NCBI GenBank assembly: GCA_025594325.1
Contig: JANHCV010000014.1
Coordinates: 1,054,001-1,118,000, forward strand
Source: Blastocladiella emersonii ATCC 22665
Lineage: Eukaryota > Blastocladiomycota > Blastocladiomycetes > Blastocladiales > Blastocladiaceae
Direction of reading: 5' to 3'
DNA: 64,000 nt
Made by a program: the position numbers and the translations under genes. Positions 7,958-18,660 of the stretch are shown piece by piece (the stretch's first letter is position 1; the number at the start of each line of letters is the position of its first letter). Under the pieces are notes generated by a model. The model saw only the letters and a program-made list of their open reading frames with translations. It was not told where the DNA came from and did no database searches.

Positions 7958-9780
7958 TCAAATATCCGAAATGTCGCGTCCAAACACCTTGGTCTTGACC
8001 CAGTCCGCGGCCAGGAGGAACCGCGTGCGCATCGCGACCTGCTCCGAGAAATATGCCCCGCGCCAGAGCCACGCGGCCGCCGCGCCGCCCGTCGCCATGC
8101 CCGCGCCGAAATCCGCGACCCCCTCCTCGCCGCCGACGTACGCGAGCGACCCGAGGTGGCGGTACCGGAACAGCTGCCGCGCGGCCGCCTCGGACCCCAC
8201 CCGCCGCAGCGCGCTGAGCTTGTGCCCGAGATACTTGCCCTGCTGCGCGGCGACCTGGGCGGTCGCGGGGAGCGACTTGAGCCGGGTATCCACATCCGCG
8301 AGGAGGGCGCGGAACTCGGCCGCGCTGAGCGTCTGTGATCCGTCGGCGTCGAACGTGTCGAACGCGACGTCGACGGCGGCCAGGTGCGTCTCAGCCGTCG
8401 GGTGGCGCTGCGCGAGCGCGTGCGCGAACCGCTTGTACTCGTCGCGCGTCAGGGCGCCGTCGCCGTCGGTGTCGGCTTCGGCGAACAGGGCGGCGAGGCG
8501 GTCGAGGAACCGCGGGTTGGCGATGGCCGCGCAGTCGCCGACCGCGTACACGTCCTGGGCGCCGAGGACGGCGAGCCCGTCGTCGACGGCCAGCATGCGC
8601 GCGTGGGTCTGCGCGTCGATGGCGTCGGCGAACTTGCGCACGATCGGGCGCATCCCGACGCCGGCGGCCCACAGGCAGAACCCGTGCTTGATCGTCTCCT
8701 GGGTCTTGCGGCCGTCGGGGTGCGCGAGCGTGTACCCGATCTCGTCGGCCGAAACGCGGTTGACGCGAGCGTGGGTCACGACGTTGATCCCGGCGCGGCG
8801 GAACTTGGCGGCGGCGTACTCGGAGATGCGCTTGTCGAAGGTGTTGAGGATGTGCTCGCCCGACTGGACGAGGTGCACCGAGACGAGCGGGACGAGCGCC
8901 GGGTAGTACCGCGCGAGATCCTCCCCCAAAAGATCGTGGAACTCGCCGGCAAACTCGGACCCTGTGGGCCCAGCGCCGCAGATGACGAACGTCAGCAGCC
9001 GCTTCTGCTCGTCGGGCGGCGTCGTCGGGAGCGCGGCGCGCTCAAAGTTGGCGAGAATGTGTTTCCGGATGGCGCGCGCGTCGGCGACCGATTTCAAAAA
9101 GTGGCAGTGCTCCTTGACGCCCGGGAGGCCGAAGGTGCTGCTCTCGCTGCCGACGGCGACGACCAGCACGTCGTAGTGCAGCACGACGTCGGCGCCGTCG
9201 ACGGCGCGCACGTGCACGTGCTTGTCGTGCACGTCAATGTCCTCGGCGGCGCCGTACACGAAGCGCGCGGACGGGATGGAGGTGGACAGGATGCGGCGCA
9301 CGGGCTCGACGAGCGACCGGTCCTCGACGGTCCCGACGCACGCCGAGGGGAGGAGCGGCGTGTAGTAGAAGTTGTTGGTCGGCGAGACGACCGTCACGTC
9401 GTACGGGTCCGCGTCGAGCGAGCGCAGAAGGCTGGTCGCGCCCCATCCGCTGCCTGTACGCACGAGCGGGTCAGTCTTCGCTGCGGGACGCGAAGAGGGT
9501 GCAGCGTACCGAGCACAACGAGCCGCGGCTTCTCCACCTTGACCGCCGCATCCGCAAGCACGGCGCCCGAGCCCAGACTTGGCCCAACCCACCGCTTCGC
9601 CGCGGCCGCGAGAGGCGCCAGAGACGACGGAAGCAGATCGGCGTCGTCGTCGTCCTTGGCGGCAACCCACACGGCAGCGGCGGTCGCGGCGGTCGCAGTC
9701 ACCGCGACGACGGCGCGGCGACGAACGGCGGGCGACGCGGAGGCAACGTGGGCCCGGGCGGCGGCGCGGAAGGCATGCAT
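7958..9780 (-). CDS. NDE1: external alternative NADH:ubiquinone oxidoreductase with EF hands
   Basis: Type II (rotenone-insensitive) NADH dehydrogenase of the inner mitochondrial membrane. Exon 1 is 9780-9510, intron 9509-9454 (56 nt), exon 2 9453-7958; 588 aa. Residues 1-45 form an Ala/Arg-rich presequence followed by a hydrophobic segment, then an acidic KDDDDAD. The FAD Rossmann motif VVLGSGWGATSLL is restored exactly by splicing; the second dinucleotide site reads FVICGAGPTGSEFAGE, and VYAVGDCAA closes the fold. Inserted near residues 390-460 are two EF hands (ADTDGDGALTRDE and FDADGSQTLSAAE), the hallmark of Ca2+-regulated NDE enzymes facing the intermembrane space. The C-terminal YLGHKLS...LAYVGGEEGVAD...GRDISDI block is typical. 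Divergent from the kinesin gene, 227 bp apart. Confidence 0.93.
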
Positions 9781-10007
9781 GGCGGTGGTTGATTCGTTCG
9801 TATTCAGGAACGCTCGTTGGGTTGGGTTGGGTTGGGGGAAGAGAGGAAGCGGCGGCGAAGGCCCCCGTTCAAGGAGCGCCACCGGATCTTCTCTCGAAGG
9901 TGGCCCCACGCGGCCCGCCATGAACGCGCGGCGCCGCCCACGTGTGGTCGAAACGCGACGCGTCTCTCCTCCTCCCTCCCCTCGCTTCAACACCTAACGC
10001 AAAGCAA

Positions 10008-12153
10008 ATGGAAGACTACCCACCGCAGCCGCCCGAGTCGCGCGCGGGGACCACCCGCTCCGCCGCGACGCAGCGCGGGGAAGAGCACGTCCGCGTCGTC
10101 GTGCGCGTGCGGCCCTTGAACGCGCGCGAGGTCGATGCGCAGCACGCGCGCGGCGTCGTGGTCGCGGACGACGACACGGACCCGCGCACCGTGACCGTCG
10201 TCGGCGCCGACTCGGCCGCACCCCCGAAGAACATGTCGTACGACCGCGTGTACGCGGAGCCCACGTCGCAGGCGGACCTGTTCGAGGACTGCGGCGTGAT
10301 CCCGCTGCTCAACCGCGCGCTCGCCGGGTACTCGGCGACCGTGTTCGCGTTCGGGCAGACGGGGTCGGGCAAGACGTTCACGATGACGGGCCCGCCTCCC
10401 CCCGCTGCGTCGCCCGATGCCGTCGGCCTGATCCCGCGCGCGTTGCGGCACCTGTTCGAGGTGATCGCGGCGACGCCGGGCACGCGGTTCACGGTGCGCG
10501 CCGCGTACCTCGAGATCTACAACGAGCAGGTCCAGGATCTCCTGAACCCGTCGGCCGCCGCGTTGCCCGTCCGGTGGAAGCGCGATCGCGGGTTCTACGT
10601 CGAGAATCTTTTCGTGGTGGAGTGCGAGGTGCTGGATGACTGTCTCGCCGTCCTCGAGGAGGGGCTGAGGAATCGGACGACGGGCGCGCACGCGTTGAAC
10701 GAGCGGTCGTCCCGCTCGCACTCGATTCTGACGGTCTACATTGAGGCCGAGGACGAGAGCCCGCCGGGCGACGACGATGATGGGCGGCCTGCACAGCGGT
10801 TTGGCAAGATCAGTTTTGTTGATCTCGCCGGTACGCACGCTCTCTGTGGCCTACCACCCGACGCTAACATCAAGACGGTAGGCAGCGAGCGCGTCAAGGA
10901 CAGCAAGACCACGGGCGAGGCCCTCAACGAGACCTTCAACATCAACCGCAGCCTGCTGGTCCTCGGCAACTGCATCTCGGCGCTCTCCGACCCGAAGCGC
11001 AAGCCCGGTCACGTCCCGTACCGCGACTCGAAGCTCACCAAGCTGCTCATGGATAGTTTGGGGGGCAACGGCGTTGCGCTCATGGTACCTTTCCCTTCTC
11101 TCCTCTTATCCACCCTCGCTGACGACCCTTTCGTTAGATCGCCTGCGTCTCGCCCTCGGCTCACGCGATCCAGGAAACCGTGCAGACGCTGCGCTACGCG
11201 TCGCGCGCGAAACGCATCCGCAACCGGCCGTACGTGAACGTCGACCCGCGCGAGCAGCTGATTGCGCGGCTCAAGCGCGAGGTCGACGCGCTCAAGACGG
11301 AGAACGCGCAGCTCAAGGTCCTCGCGCAGCGCGGCACGCCATCCGCGGCGGTGGTCTCGACGGGTGGAGGGAACGGGAACGCGGTCGCCCAGCTCGCGCA
11401 GACGTACGGCGTCGAGATCGATTCGCTCAAGTACGAGAACGTACATCTGTCTCCCCCGCGCGGTCTGTGAACCGCGGACTCATGACCCCGCGACGTGTGT
11501 AGGCGCAACTCGTCGCCGCGAAACAGCGCACCGAGCACATGTACGGCAACCTGATGCGCGAGAACGAGGCCCTGCGCGACGAGCTCGACCGGCTCCGCTC
11601 CGGCGGTGCGATGCCGTCGCAGATCCCGCAGCCGCAGTGGGCTGCGCCCAACTTTTACCCCGCCGCCGCTGCCGCGAGACGACAACCGGCGTACCCGCCT
11701 CAACCGCCGGTGACGGTGCAGCGTGGCGGCGGTGGCCCGTCCGCGCCCGCGCCCACGGTCGCGTCGCCAAGAAACGGCCAGCAGCAACAACCGGGCCGCG
11801 CGTCACGACACGGCAGCACCACGCCCGCGGGGGCCACGGCGGCGGCGGGGCGGCGGTCGTCGGGTCCACCACCCCCACAACAGCGCGGGTCGCGGTCGCC
11901 ACAGCAACAGCAGCAGGCGGTGGCCGAGTACCAGCAGCAGGCTTCGCGGTCGCCACAGCAGCAGGGGTCCGAGTACCAGCCGTCGCCGCGTCCTCCACCA
12001 CAGCAAGAGCACGCGTACCCGCCGCCGGCGCAAGCGAGATCGCCGCCAAGCAAACCTCCAGCGGGGGGTGTGCCGGACCTGCACTCGCTGCGTCAGGACG
12101 TGAGCCGGCTCGATGCAGAGATTGCGCGGTACACTGGTGGAGCGGGCATGTAG
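10008..12153 (+). CDS. N-terminal-motor kinesin, KIF12-like
   Basis: ATP-driven microtubule motor. Four exons (10008-10830, 10882-11084, 11138-11440, 11503-12153) with introns of 51, 53 and 62 nt give 659 aa. Motor domain about 28-395: VRVVVRVRPLNARE, P-loop FGQTGSGKTFTMTG near 114-127, switch I NERSSRSHS, switch II VDLAGSERVKD (rebuilt across intron 1), then KTTGEALNETFNINRSLLVLG and HVPYRDSKLTKLL. The long GNCISALSDPKRKPG loop resembles KIF12/kinesin-16 rather than kinesin-1. A short coiled coil follows (REQLIARLKREVDALKTENAQL and MRENEALRDELDRL regions), then about 160 residues of Q/P/S/R-rich disordered tail and a final short helix. Start chosen at the first ATG after the pyrimidine-rich leader. 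Convergent with the carrier gene, 52 bp apart. Confidence 0.9.
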
Positions 12154-12205
12154 ATCGAGACGAGTATTTATACATTTACCTAATTCATCTTCCCCATTGC
12201 TAATA

Positions 12206-13243
12206 CTATTCCGCGACCCACTCATCCAGCGCGCGCGCGAGCCGCTCGTACGTGAACAGCGTGATCGCGGACGCCGGCAGCGTGCGGAACAGGTTCGTCC
12301 CGAGCCCGCGGTAGAAGGCGCGGTACCCTTCCTCCTGCGCGATCCGGGTGACGCAGTGCCGCAGACCGTTGTACTTGGCGGGGTCCGTCTGATTCTGCAG
12401 CCGCGTGCGGATCACCTCGTGCGGGTACGTGATCATGCTCGCGAACATCTTGGACATGACGCTCGCGGCCAGGATGTGGTGCATGGCGACGGCCTCGCGG
12501 TGGTGGTTCAAGGGTTGACGAGGGGTGGAAAGCGAGCCCGTGTGGAACGCGAACTTGAGCTTCTCGTACAACGGGAACTGGACGGCGGCGTGGGTCACGC
12601 CGAGGAGCGACGTGCCCAGCCCCTTGTAGAACCCGCGGAGCCCTTCCTTGCGCAGGATCTGCGTGAACGCATCCGCGATCGACGTGTACCGGTACGCGGT
12701 GGTCTCGCTCTGCGTCATGAGCCGCGACTTGACGACCCACAGCGGATTCGTCGCGGACGTCGACACCACGCCCGCGCTCATGGCCGACAGGATGTTGATC
12801 ACACCCGGCGTCATCCACGGATGCGGCGAGGGTTCCCCGAAAGATGGCGGGTCCGCGATGCGGTACAGCGCGCGCTTGGCCTCCTCGTACGCGGTGAAGT
12901 AGATGGCCCACGAGGGCAGGTACCCGAGCATGGTCGCGCTCAGGCCGCGGTACCACCCGCGGTACCCCTCGGTGCGCAGGATCGTGACCAGGCCGTCGAC
13001 GGTGCCGCGGTACCGCGGCGGCGACGAGTTTTGGAGACGTGTCTTGACCACGTCCAGCGGGCACGTCAGGAACGACGCGCCTGCACCCGCGGCGGCGCCG
13101 GCGACCGAGTTGCGGAAGGTTTCGCGCTCCCTGGCGATGGCGATGGTGGGTGTGAGATCGGGTTGGAAGGGAGGAAGGGTGAGGGGGTGGGCGCACCTCA
13201 AGAAGACCTTGGGCGACCACACTTCGGTGACGGCGTGCACCAT
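12206..13243 (-). CDS. mitochondrial carrier, NAD+/pyrimidine-nucleotide transporter type
   Basis: Solute carrier 25 family member of the inner mitochondrial membrane. Exon 1 (13243-13197), intron 13196-13131 (66 nt, divisible by three), exon 2 (13130-12206); 323 aa. Three repeats are visible, each with a signature: TCPLDVVKTRLQ, TNPLWVVKSRLM and TYPHEVIRTRLQNQ, each followed by a GYRGWYRG / GLRGFYKG / GYRAFYRG box. The tryptophan in PLWVVK and YPHEVIRTR are features of the yeast Ndt1 (NAD+), Rim2 (pyrimidine nucleotide) and SLC25A32 (folate/FAD) branch; SWAIYF in helix 2 favours an Ndt1-like carrier. The substrate cannot be fixed from sequence alone. The start is the ATG of MVHAVTEVW; the upstream frame continues only from a TTG. 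Confidence 0.88.
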   Translation of the reverse strand: MVHAVTEVWSPKVFLRCAHPLTLPPFQPDLTPTIAIARERETFRNSVAGAAAGAGASFLTCPLDVVKTRLQNSSPPRYRGTVDGLVTILRTEGYRGWYRGLSATMLGYLPSWAIYFTAYEEAKRALYRIADPPSFGEPSPHPWMTPGVINILSAMSAGVVSTSATNPLWVVKSRLMTQSETTAYRYTSIADAFTQILRKEGLRGFYKGLGTSLLGVTHAAVQFPLYEKLKFAFHTGSLSTPRQPLNHHREAVAMHHILAASVMSKMFASMITYPHEVIRTRLQNQTDPAKYNGLRHCVTRIAQEEGYRAFYRGLGTNLFRTLPASAITLFTYERLARALDEWVAE

Positions 13244-13979
13244 GATTTGTGACAGTAGCTGACCGATAAGCGCAAGATTCAAGTGTGTGTCGTGGTGTCG
13301 TAGGGGAGCGTCACGCGCCCGCTCTCACTTTCTCTCACACTCCGTCACGGTCGCTCGATGCGTGGTGGTTGATACGTTGCAATGCAGGTGGTCGCAACTG
13401 CGCGATCGTGTTGGCGGATGGAGGAGAAGGAGAGGCGGGAGTGGGCAGGGCGGCAGGCAGGGCGGGGTTCCCGGTCAGTCCGGCCGGCCAGCCCGTGTGG
13501 CGCAACCCGCTCGCAACTTGACTGGGCGATCGGATCGCGGGCGCGAACGCACAGCGAGTCCTGCGGCCATGCACCTATGCAAGGGAGATGGCAGGGCCTG
13601 ATGATGATGGCGTTGCTCTGTGTGTGAATCGTGAGAGGACTCAAGGAAGGTGACGTCGATTGGGACCAACTCAGCGACGAAGGGGGCCCGCACGGCGACC
13701 CTGGTCGGCGCGGCAGCTCAACCCCCGAGCTCTCCCAGCGAGGATCGGCCACCCTCAGACGTGGAAGGGGAGGAGAAAGCATCGGAGACAGAAAAGGCGA
13801 GAGAAAAGCGCGTCGCGGCGGTCACGTTGGCGTCACCTGATGCGGTTGCCTCGCCCCTTGCGCCCTGCGTTCTTTCGCCTTCGTGTTCCGCGCGTCTCTC
13901 CGCCGCCATCATCATCCCCCCCGAACCCGCAACCCGACGCGCTGCAGCGCCTGCGACTGACTGCAACGTTTCTGGGAAA
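13244..13979. promoter_or_regulatory. divergent intergenic region, carrier / Nup96-like
   Basis: 736 bp between divergent start codons. GC-rich, with a pyrimidine-rich tract immediately upstream of the Nup96-like ATG. The nucleoporin frame stays open upstream to 13650 but begins there with GTG, so I do not extend the gene. No repeat or RNA gene recognised. Confidence 0.4.
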
Positions 13980-16874
13980 ATGGCGCAGACCGCGACGCCG
14001 CTGTTCCTCGGCATCCGCGCCGACGACGAGGTCTTCTCGGACGACGACGTCGACATGGACGCGCCCGCCACCAAGTACATTTTCAAGGCCGGCATCTCGC
14101 CCGACACCGAGATCGTGAGCGACGAGGACGACGATGAGGCGGACCGTCACGACGCGCCGCCCGTTACCGACGACCCGCTGCGTCTCGCCGACCTCGGCGC
14201 CAGCGTGCAGAGCACTCGCCACCACATGCCCGCCGCCGCGCCCACCCCCGCCCCCGTGGCCGCCGCGGCCGCCGCCTTCTCGCCCGCGCGCGCCCTCGTC
14301 GTCAACCCGAGCCACGCCGGCACGATTCCCATCCGCAAGCTGCAGGAGTTCAAGCGCACCTTCAGCGTCGCGTCGCCGCACCGCAGCTCGCCCGTGGGCC
14401 CCTCGGCGGCTGCCGTGGCTGCTGCCGCCGCCGCCTCCGCCTCGGAGAGCCCGAGCAAGCGCATCAAGCTTTCTGGTGATGATGCCGCGCCCCTCTCGCG
14501 CGCCCTCGGCGCCGTCGACCTCGGGTCGCAGGACTCGATGTCTTCCTCGATCGCCGCCACGCCGTCGGTCGCCACCTTCAAGCTCCCGCCGCCGCCCTTT
14601 TCGGGAACCCCGCGGCGCCCGCTTCTGGCAACCGAGCCCGGCCACGTCACGGACCCGGCGCTCCTCAAGTCGCACGGCGTGCGCCCGATCCTCGGCCCGC
14701 GCGGCGTCCGCGCCATCCTCGCCGAGGGCGGCCGCCGCCTGCGTATCGCCCGCTACGCCGCCAACCTCACCGCGACCGCTGCCGTCGACCCCGCGCGCCT
14801 GCTCGCGGATACCCTGGTCCCCGCCGTCACGTACGAGCCCGCATCGGGTGCGGCGGCGACGCCCGTCTCCGCGACGGTCCCGCAGAACGGTAACGGTAAC
14901 GGCAAGCAGCCGCGCCAGGTCATCTCCGGCGTGTCGCGCATCGTTTTCGCCGACGTCGCCGCCTTGTTCCCGCCGCGCTCCGACCCGCGCGTCCTGTGCG
15001 AGCTGCTTGCCGTCCTGTTCGACCCGATGGCCGACCCCGCCGCGGGCACCGCCGTCCCGCCCGTCGTCGCCATGCTCGCCACCAAGACCCGCCTGCAGTC
15101 CTGGCTGCACGCGCATCTCGAGGGGGACGCGCGCGACGCCGCGACGCGCGCGGTTGCCGACGGAAACGTGGTGGCGGCCGTCCTCGCCCTCGTCGAGGCG
15201 CGCCACCTCGCCGACGCCGCGCATATCGCGATGCATAACGGCGCCCCCGGGCTCGCCGCGTACATTGCGTGCGCCGCCGCCGCGCCCGACATGATGCGCG
15301 CCAAGGCGGCCGCGCTGCGGAACGCGCCCGCGGGGGTGGAGGTTGACCCGGACCTCGTGCGGATCTTTGACCTTTTGGGGCTTGGCCCCGAGGACGTTGA
15401 CGGAAACAACGACCTCCCCGTCTCCCGCACGGGCATCGCCGCGCTGCAGGGCCTCGGGTTCGCCCGCGCCATGGCGCACCTCCTCGACGCGTTCCCGAAG
15501 CTCGGCATCGACGACGCCTACGCCCTGTACACGCAGCTCGAGCCGCACTTCGCCACCCCCGCTCTTGGGGGTGATAACGCGCACGTCCTCCGCGCCGTCC
15601 TCAACCTGTACGCCTCGCCGACGGCCGCGGATCACCTGCGCGCCGTCGTGCACCTCGCCGTCGACGCCGCCGCGGGCTCGGCGATGCCCGACTACACGCC
15701 GGCCGTCGTCGTCGCCGTCGGCCTCCGTGCCGCGGGCATCGCGCTCCCGGCCCCCAACGCTACGCGGCTCCTCACGCGTGCGGCCGCGGCCCTCGAGACC
15801 GCGGGCGAGTGGCCCGCCGCCGTCTTCTGCCTCCAGCTCATGCACCTGTGGCAGGACGGCGACAAGGCGGAGTGCGCCGCGCGCGAGGCGTATATCCTCG
15901 AGGTCGTCTCGCGCAACGTGTCGGCGGATTTGGTCGACGGGGTCGAGGGATGGGACGAGGAGAGCAAGCTCGCGCGGCTTCCTGCGAATGAGCGCGAGTG
16001 CGTCACCACGTTCCGCGTCCCGCTCCGCGTGCTCGCGCAGGCTAAGGTGCTCCGGATCGGGTACGTCGTCGACTCGTCGCGGCGCATGTTCGGGTCGCCG
16101 ACCGCGGGTGTGGGGGCCGCGGCGAGCCCGAACGTGATGGCGGCGGCGTCGTGCCAGCCCGCGTCGCTCGCCGAGTCCGTCGCCAAGTCGATCCGCGCGA
16201 CGCCCCTCTCCCCCTCGGCCTCCGCCGCCTCCCCGCTCCTCGGCAACGTGCGGCCACGCGTCTCCAGCACCGCCATCTACCCGCGCGCCCTGCCCCCCAA
16301 ATCCCCCGCCGACCGCGCCCGCGAAACGCGCCGCCGCCTCACCGCGGCCCTCCTCGCGCCCGACCGCCGCATGCTCCTCCCCGTCGCGTCCGCGGCGCTC
16401 CGCGCCGTCGTCGCCCGCGCGGTGGTCGAGCACCGCATCGCCGACGCGCGCGAGGCTGTCGAAGAGTTTTGTGACGCCACGGCGGCGTTCTTTGGCAGGG
16501 AGCCCGCGGAGCTCCCGCTCGTCGCGGCGGCGGTCGTCGAGGTCGCCAAGGTCGTCGACTACTTTGCGGCCGAGGTCGTGCCCAATGGGGATGCCGCCAA
16601 GCGCGAGATCCTGCGCGGGATGGCGACGGACGTCGCGGAGGCGGTCATGCGCCGTGCCCGCGCGGAGGGCGGGTTGAGTATGGATGAAGTGTACGTTTCC
16701 GCTTTGCCGCCTCGCTGACCGGTGGTGGATCCCGAACTAACGATGCGACGAACGTGTAGCGCGGCCCTCGAACTCATCCCGCACCTGCTGCACGAAAAGT
16801 ACGGCGCCACCGTCGTCAGCCCGCTGGCGGGGTACGACCGCGCGTGGCCGACGAACCTGCTCGCGCGCGACTGA
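13980..16874 (+). CDS. NUP96: nucleoporin, Nup96/Nup145C type
   Basis: Scaffold subunit of the Y (Nup84/107) complex of the nuclear pore. Exon 1 13980-16690, intron 16691-16759 (69 nt, with both CTGAC and CTAAC), exon 2 16760-16874; 941 aa. The N-terminus is acidic and disordered (EVFSDDDVDMD, SDEDDDEAD), as expected just after the Nup98 autocleavage point, but no Nup98 half is present, so it is encoded separately. Around 225-265 is a conserved-looking GVRPILGPRGVRAIL segment. From about 335 onward it is all helical: KTRLQSWLHAHLE near 368, GLGFARAMAHLLDAF near 495 and DDAYALYTQLEPHF, matching the ACE1-type layout of Nup96. Family assignment rests on helical pattern and these short motifs; an unrelated helical repeat protein is possible. 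Ala and Pro are strongly enriched in the linker. Confidence 0.6.
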
Positions 16875-18660
16875 TGTGTGGAAGTGGTGGTGGTTGATGT
16901 TATGCTCTAATATTGACAGTTTGTTTGCTTGCAACAAACGATGTATTATTCATGAGAGATCGAGATGACGGCCCGCGGCCCAAAGTGTTTCGATGCGGAC
17001 GACCGAGACGGCGACCCGCGGCCCCGCACACACACACACATGGCCGAGTCGGAGCGGCGGGGCCAGCGAGAAGAGGAGCAAGTCGCGTGCTCGTCCTCAT
17101 AGCGACGGCGGAACGCGATCCGCACGCCGTCTCGCTGGCCACCGCGCACGCGTTGTTGGCTGCCGGGTGCGCGGGGCCGCGGGCCGGGATCGCGGTCGAT
17201 TCGCGGTGAGTGGTTGAAGTTGCGCGAGCGATTGATAGGTAGTAGGATTGTGCGGCCATGTGAGGCTCGACGGTAACCTTTGCGGCTGAGGATGTCGAGG
17301 AAAACTGGATCGAGACGGACAATTCAGTGATAGTGGCGAGGCACACCGGGCGAGCCTGGAACGGTAGTGCGAAATTCCCGACCATATGTAGCGCTTGGAG
17401 CCTGCGCTCCGTTGTGATTTCGGCGGCCGGGCTCCTGTCACCAGCGGACCCTCTGCGAGCGACGTCGGTAACTGCACCAGGGTATCGCGGCAAGCGTAAT
17501 GGAGAGCAAGGACCGACAGCACAAGGAGCAAGGGACTGGGACGATTGCGAGCACGCTTCGATTGCCGAGATGCGTCATGATGAGCGAAAAGGGAGTGACG
17601 GCAATGACGTTACCGTCGCTTTATGGTACTCACGGTCTCTTCATCCGCGCACCGCCCATTGCTACCGCCGCTGCCGTCGTCACATCAGTCGTGATCGGGA
17701 AGCGCACAGTCAATTGTGCATGCTTGATTTGGCAGAGCGGGATCGCGGAGACATGAGAAACCAGCGCGACAAGTCCGCGGCTACCTCGAGCGCGACCGCC
17801 AACGAACGTGCTACTTCTAAGCAGTCCGAAACGACAATCTTCCTTCTCTACCCACTCGACCAAGCGTTGGCGAGTCGGACAACACGCTGCGCTTGTCCCG
17901 ACGGTGGCAGCGAGCCGAAGTCGAGCGACGTGCGAATTGCAGCCCGCGGTTGGATTGGTCTCGCAAAGCAGAATGCAGCAAGTCTAAGTGAGCGTTTCAT
18001 TGCAAGGAGGCGAGGGTGAGGGGAGCAAAGGGAGAGGTGGGGAGGCAAACGACAAGGAGCAGGCGGGGTGGCTGGTGGCTTGTGGCGCTCGCCGCCCCGT
18101 GTGGGCACGCTGTGGCGCGACGCGTCCGCGCGGTTTTGAGGTAACACGGTAATCTCGGCTGCAAATTGCAGCTTGCACAGAAATCTTGCACTGTAAATGC
18201 TTGTTTTCCTGTTCTAGTTGCGTGCGGATCAGTCAACTCAGGGAGAAGCGTGTCAACATCGTGGCCAACGCCTACGCGCACGTTGACCAAGATCGCTCAG
18301 GCAAAGTAGGCGACACGTTCAACTTGAGCCCGGCCCAAGGCAACCATTTCGATACCTATCATGTTACGAGAAGTCAGTCGCGAGCGGGGTGGTGAGTGAG
18401 GAGTGTCACCCGCAGCCGCCGCCGTCTCCCGCGCGTACACGCGCGCCGCCGCCCTTTTAGTCTACTAAAAATCTTAAGCGTGTATTAGGAGTGTTAACCG
18501 ACGTGTGTGGCAACCAGCCACCTGGTCGCATGTAACCGACCGCGTGATGCGGAACGGAGCCAGCCAATATACCAGATAGTGTATCAATGGTGGAGGAGAG
18601 GAAGCTACCGACCATTGAATGGTGTTGGGCTGATATACATACTCGGTTCAGAACACGTGG
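16875..18660. other. gene-poor intergenic region
   Basis: About 1.8 kb with no frame I can support. It holds a short CA run (17027-17040) and a small inverted repeat TTTTAGT..ACTAAAA near 18455-18470. Base composition is lower in GC than in the flanking genes. No transfer RNA or transposon terminus recognised. Confidence 0.4.

Noticed and set aside
13650-13979. N-terminal extension of the Nup96-like protein
   Set aside because: The open frame begins with GTG, has leader-like composition, and the ATG at 13980 has a better context and gives an acidic start typical of the family.
13833-16433. 866-codon minus-strand open frame opposite the Nup96-like gene
   Set aside because: Shadow of the sense codon bias; no start context, introns or motifs.
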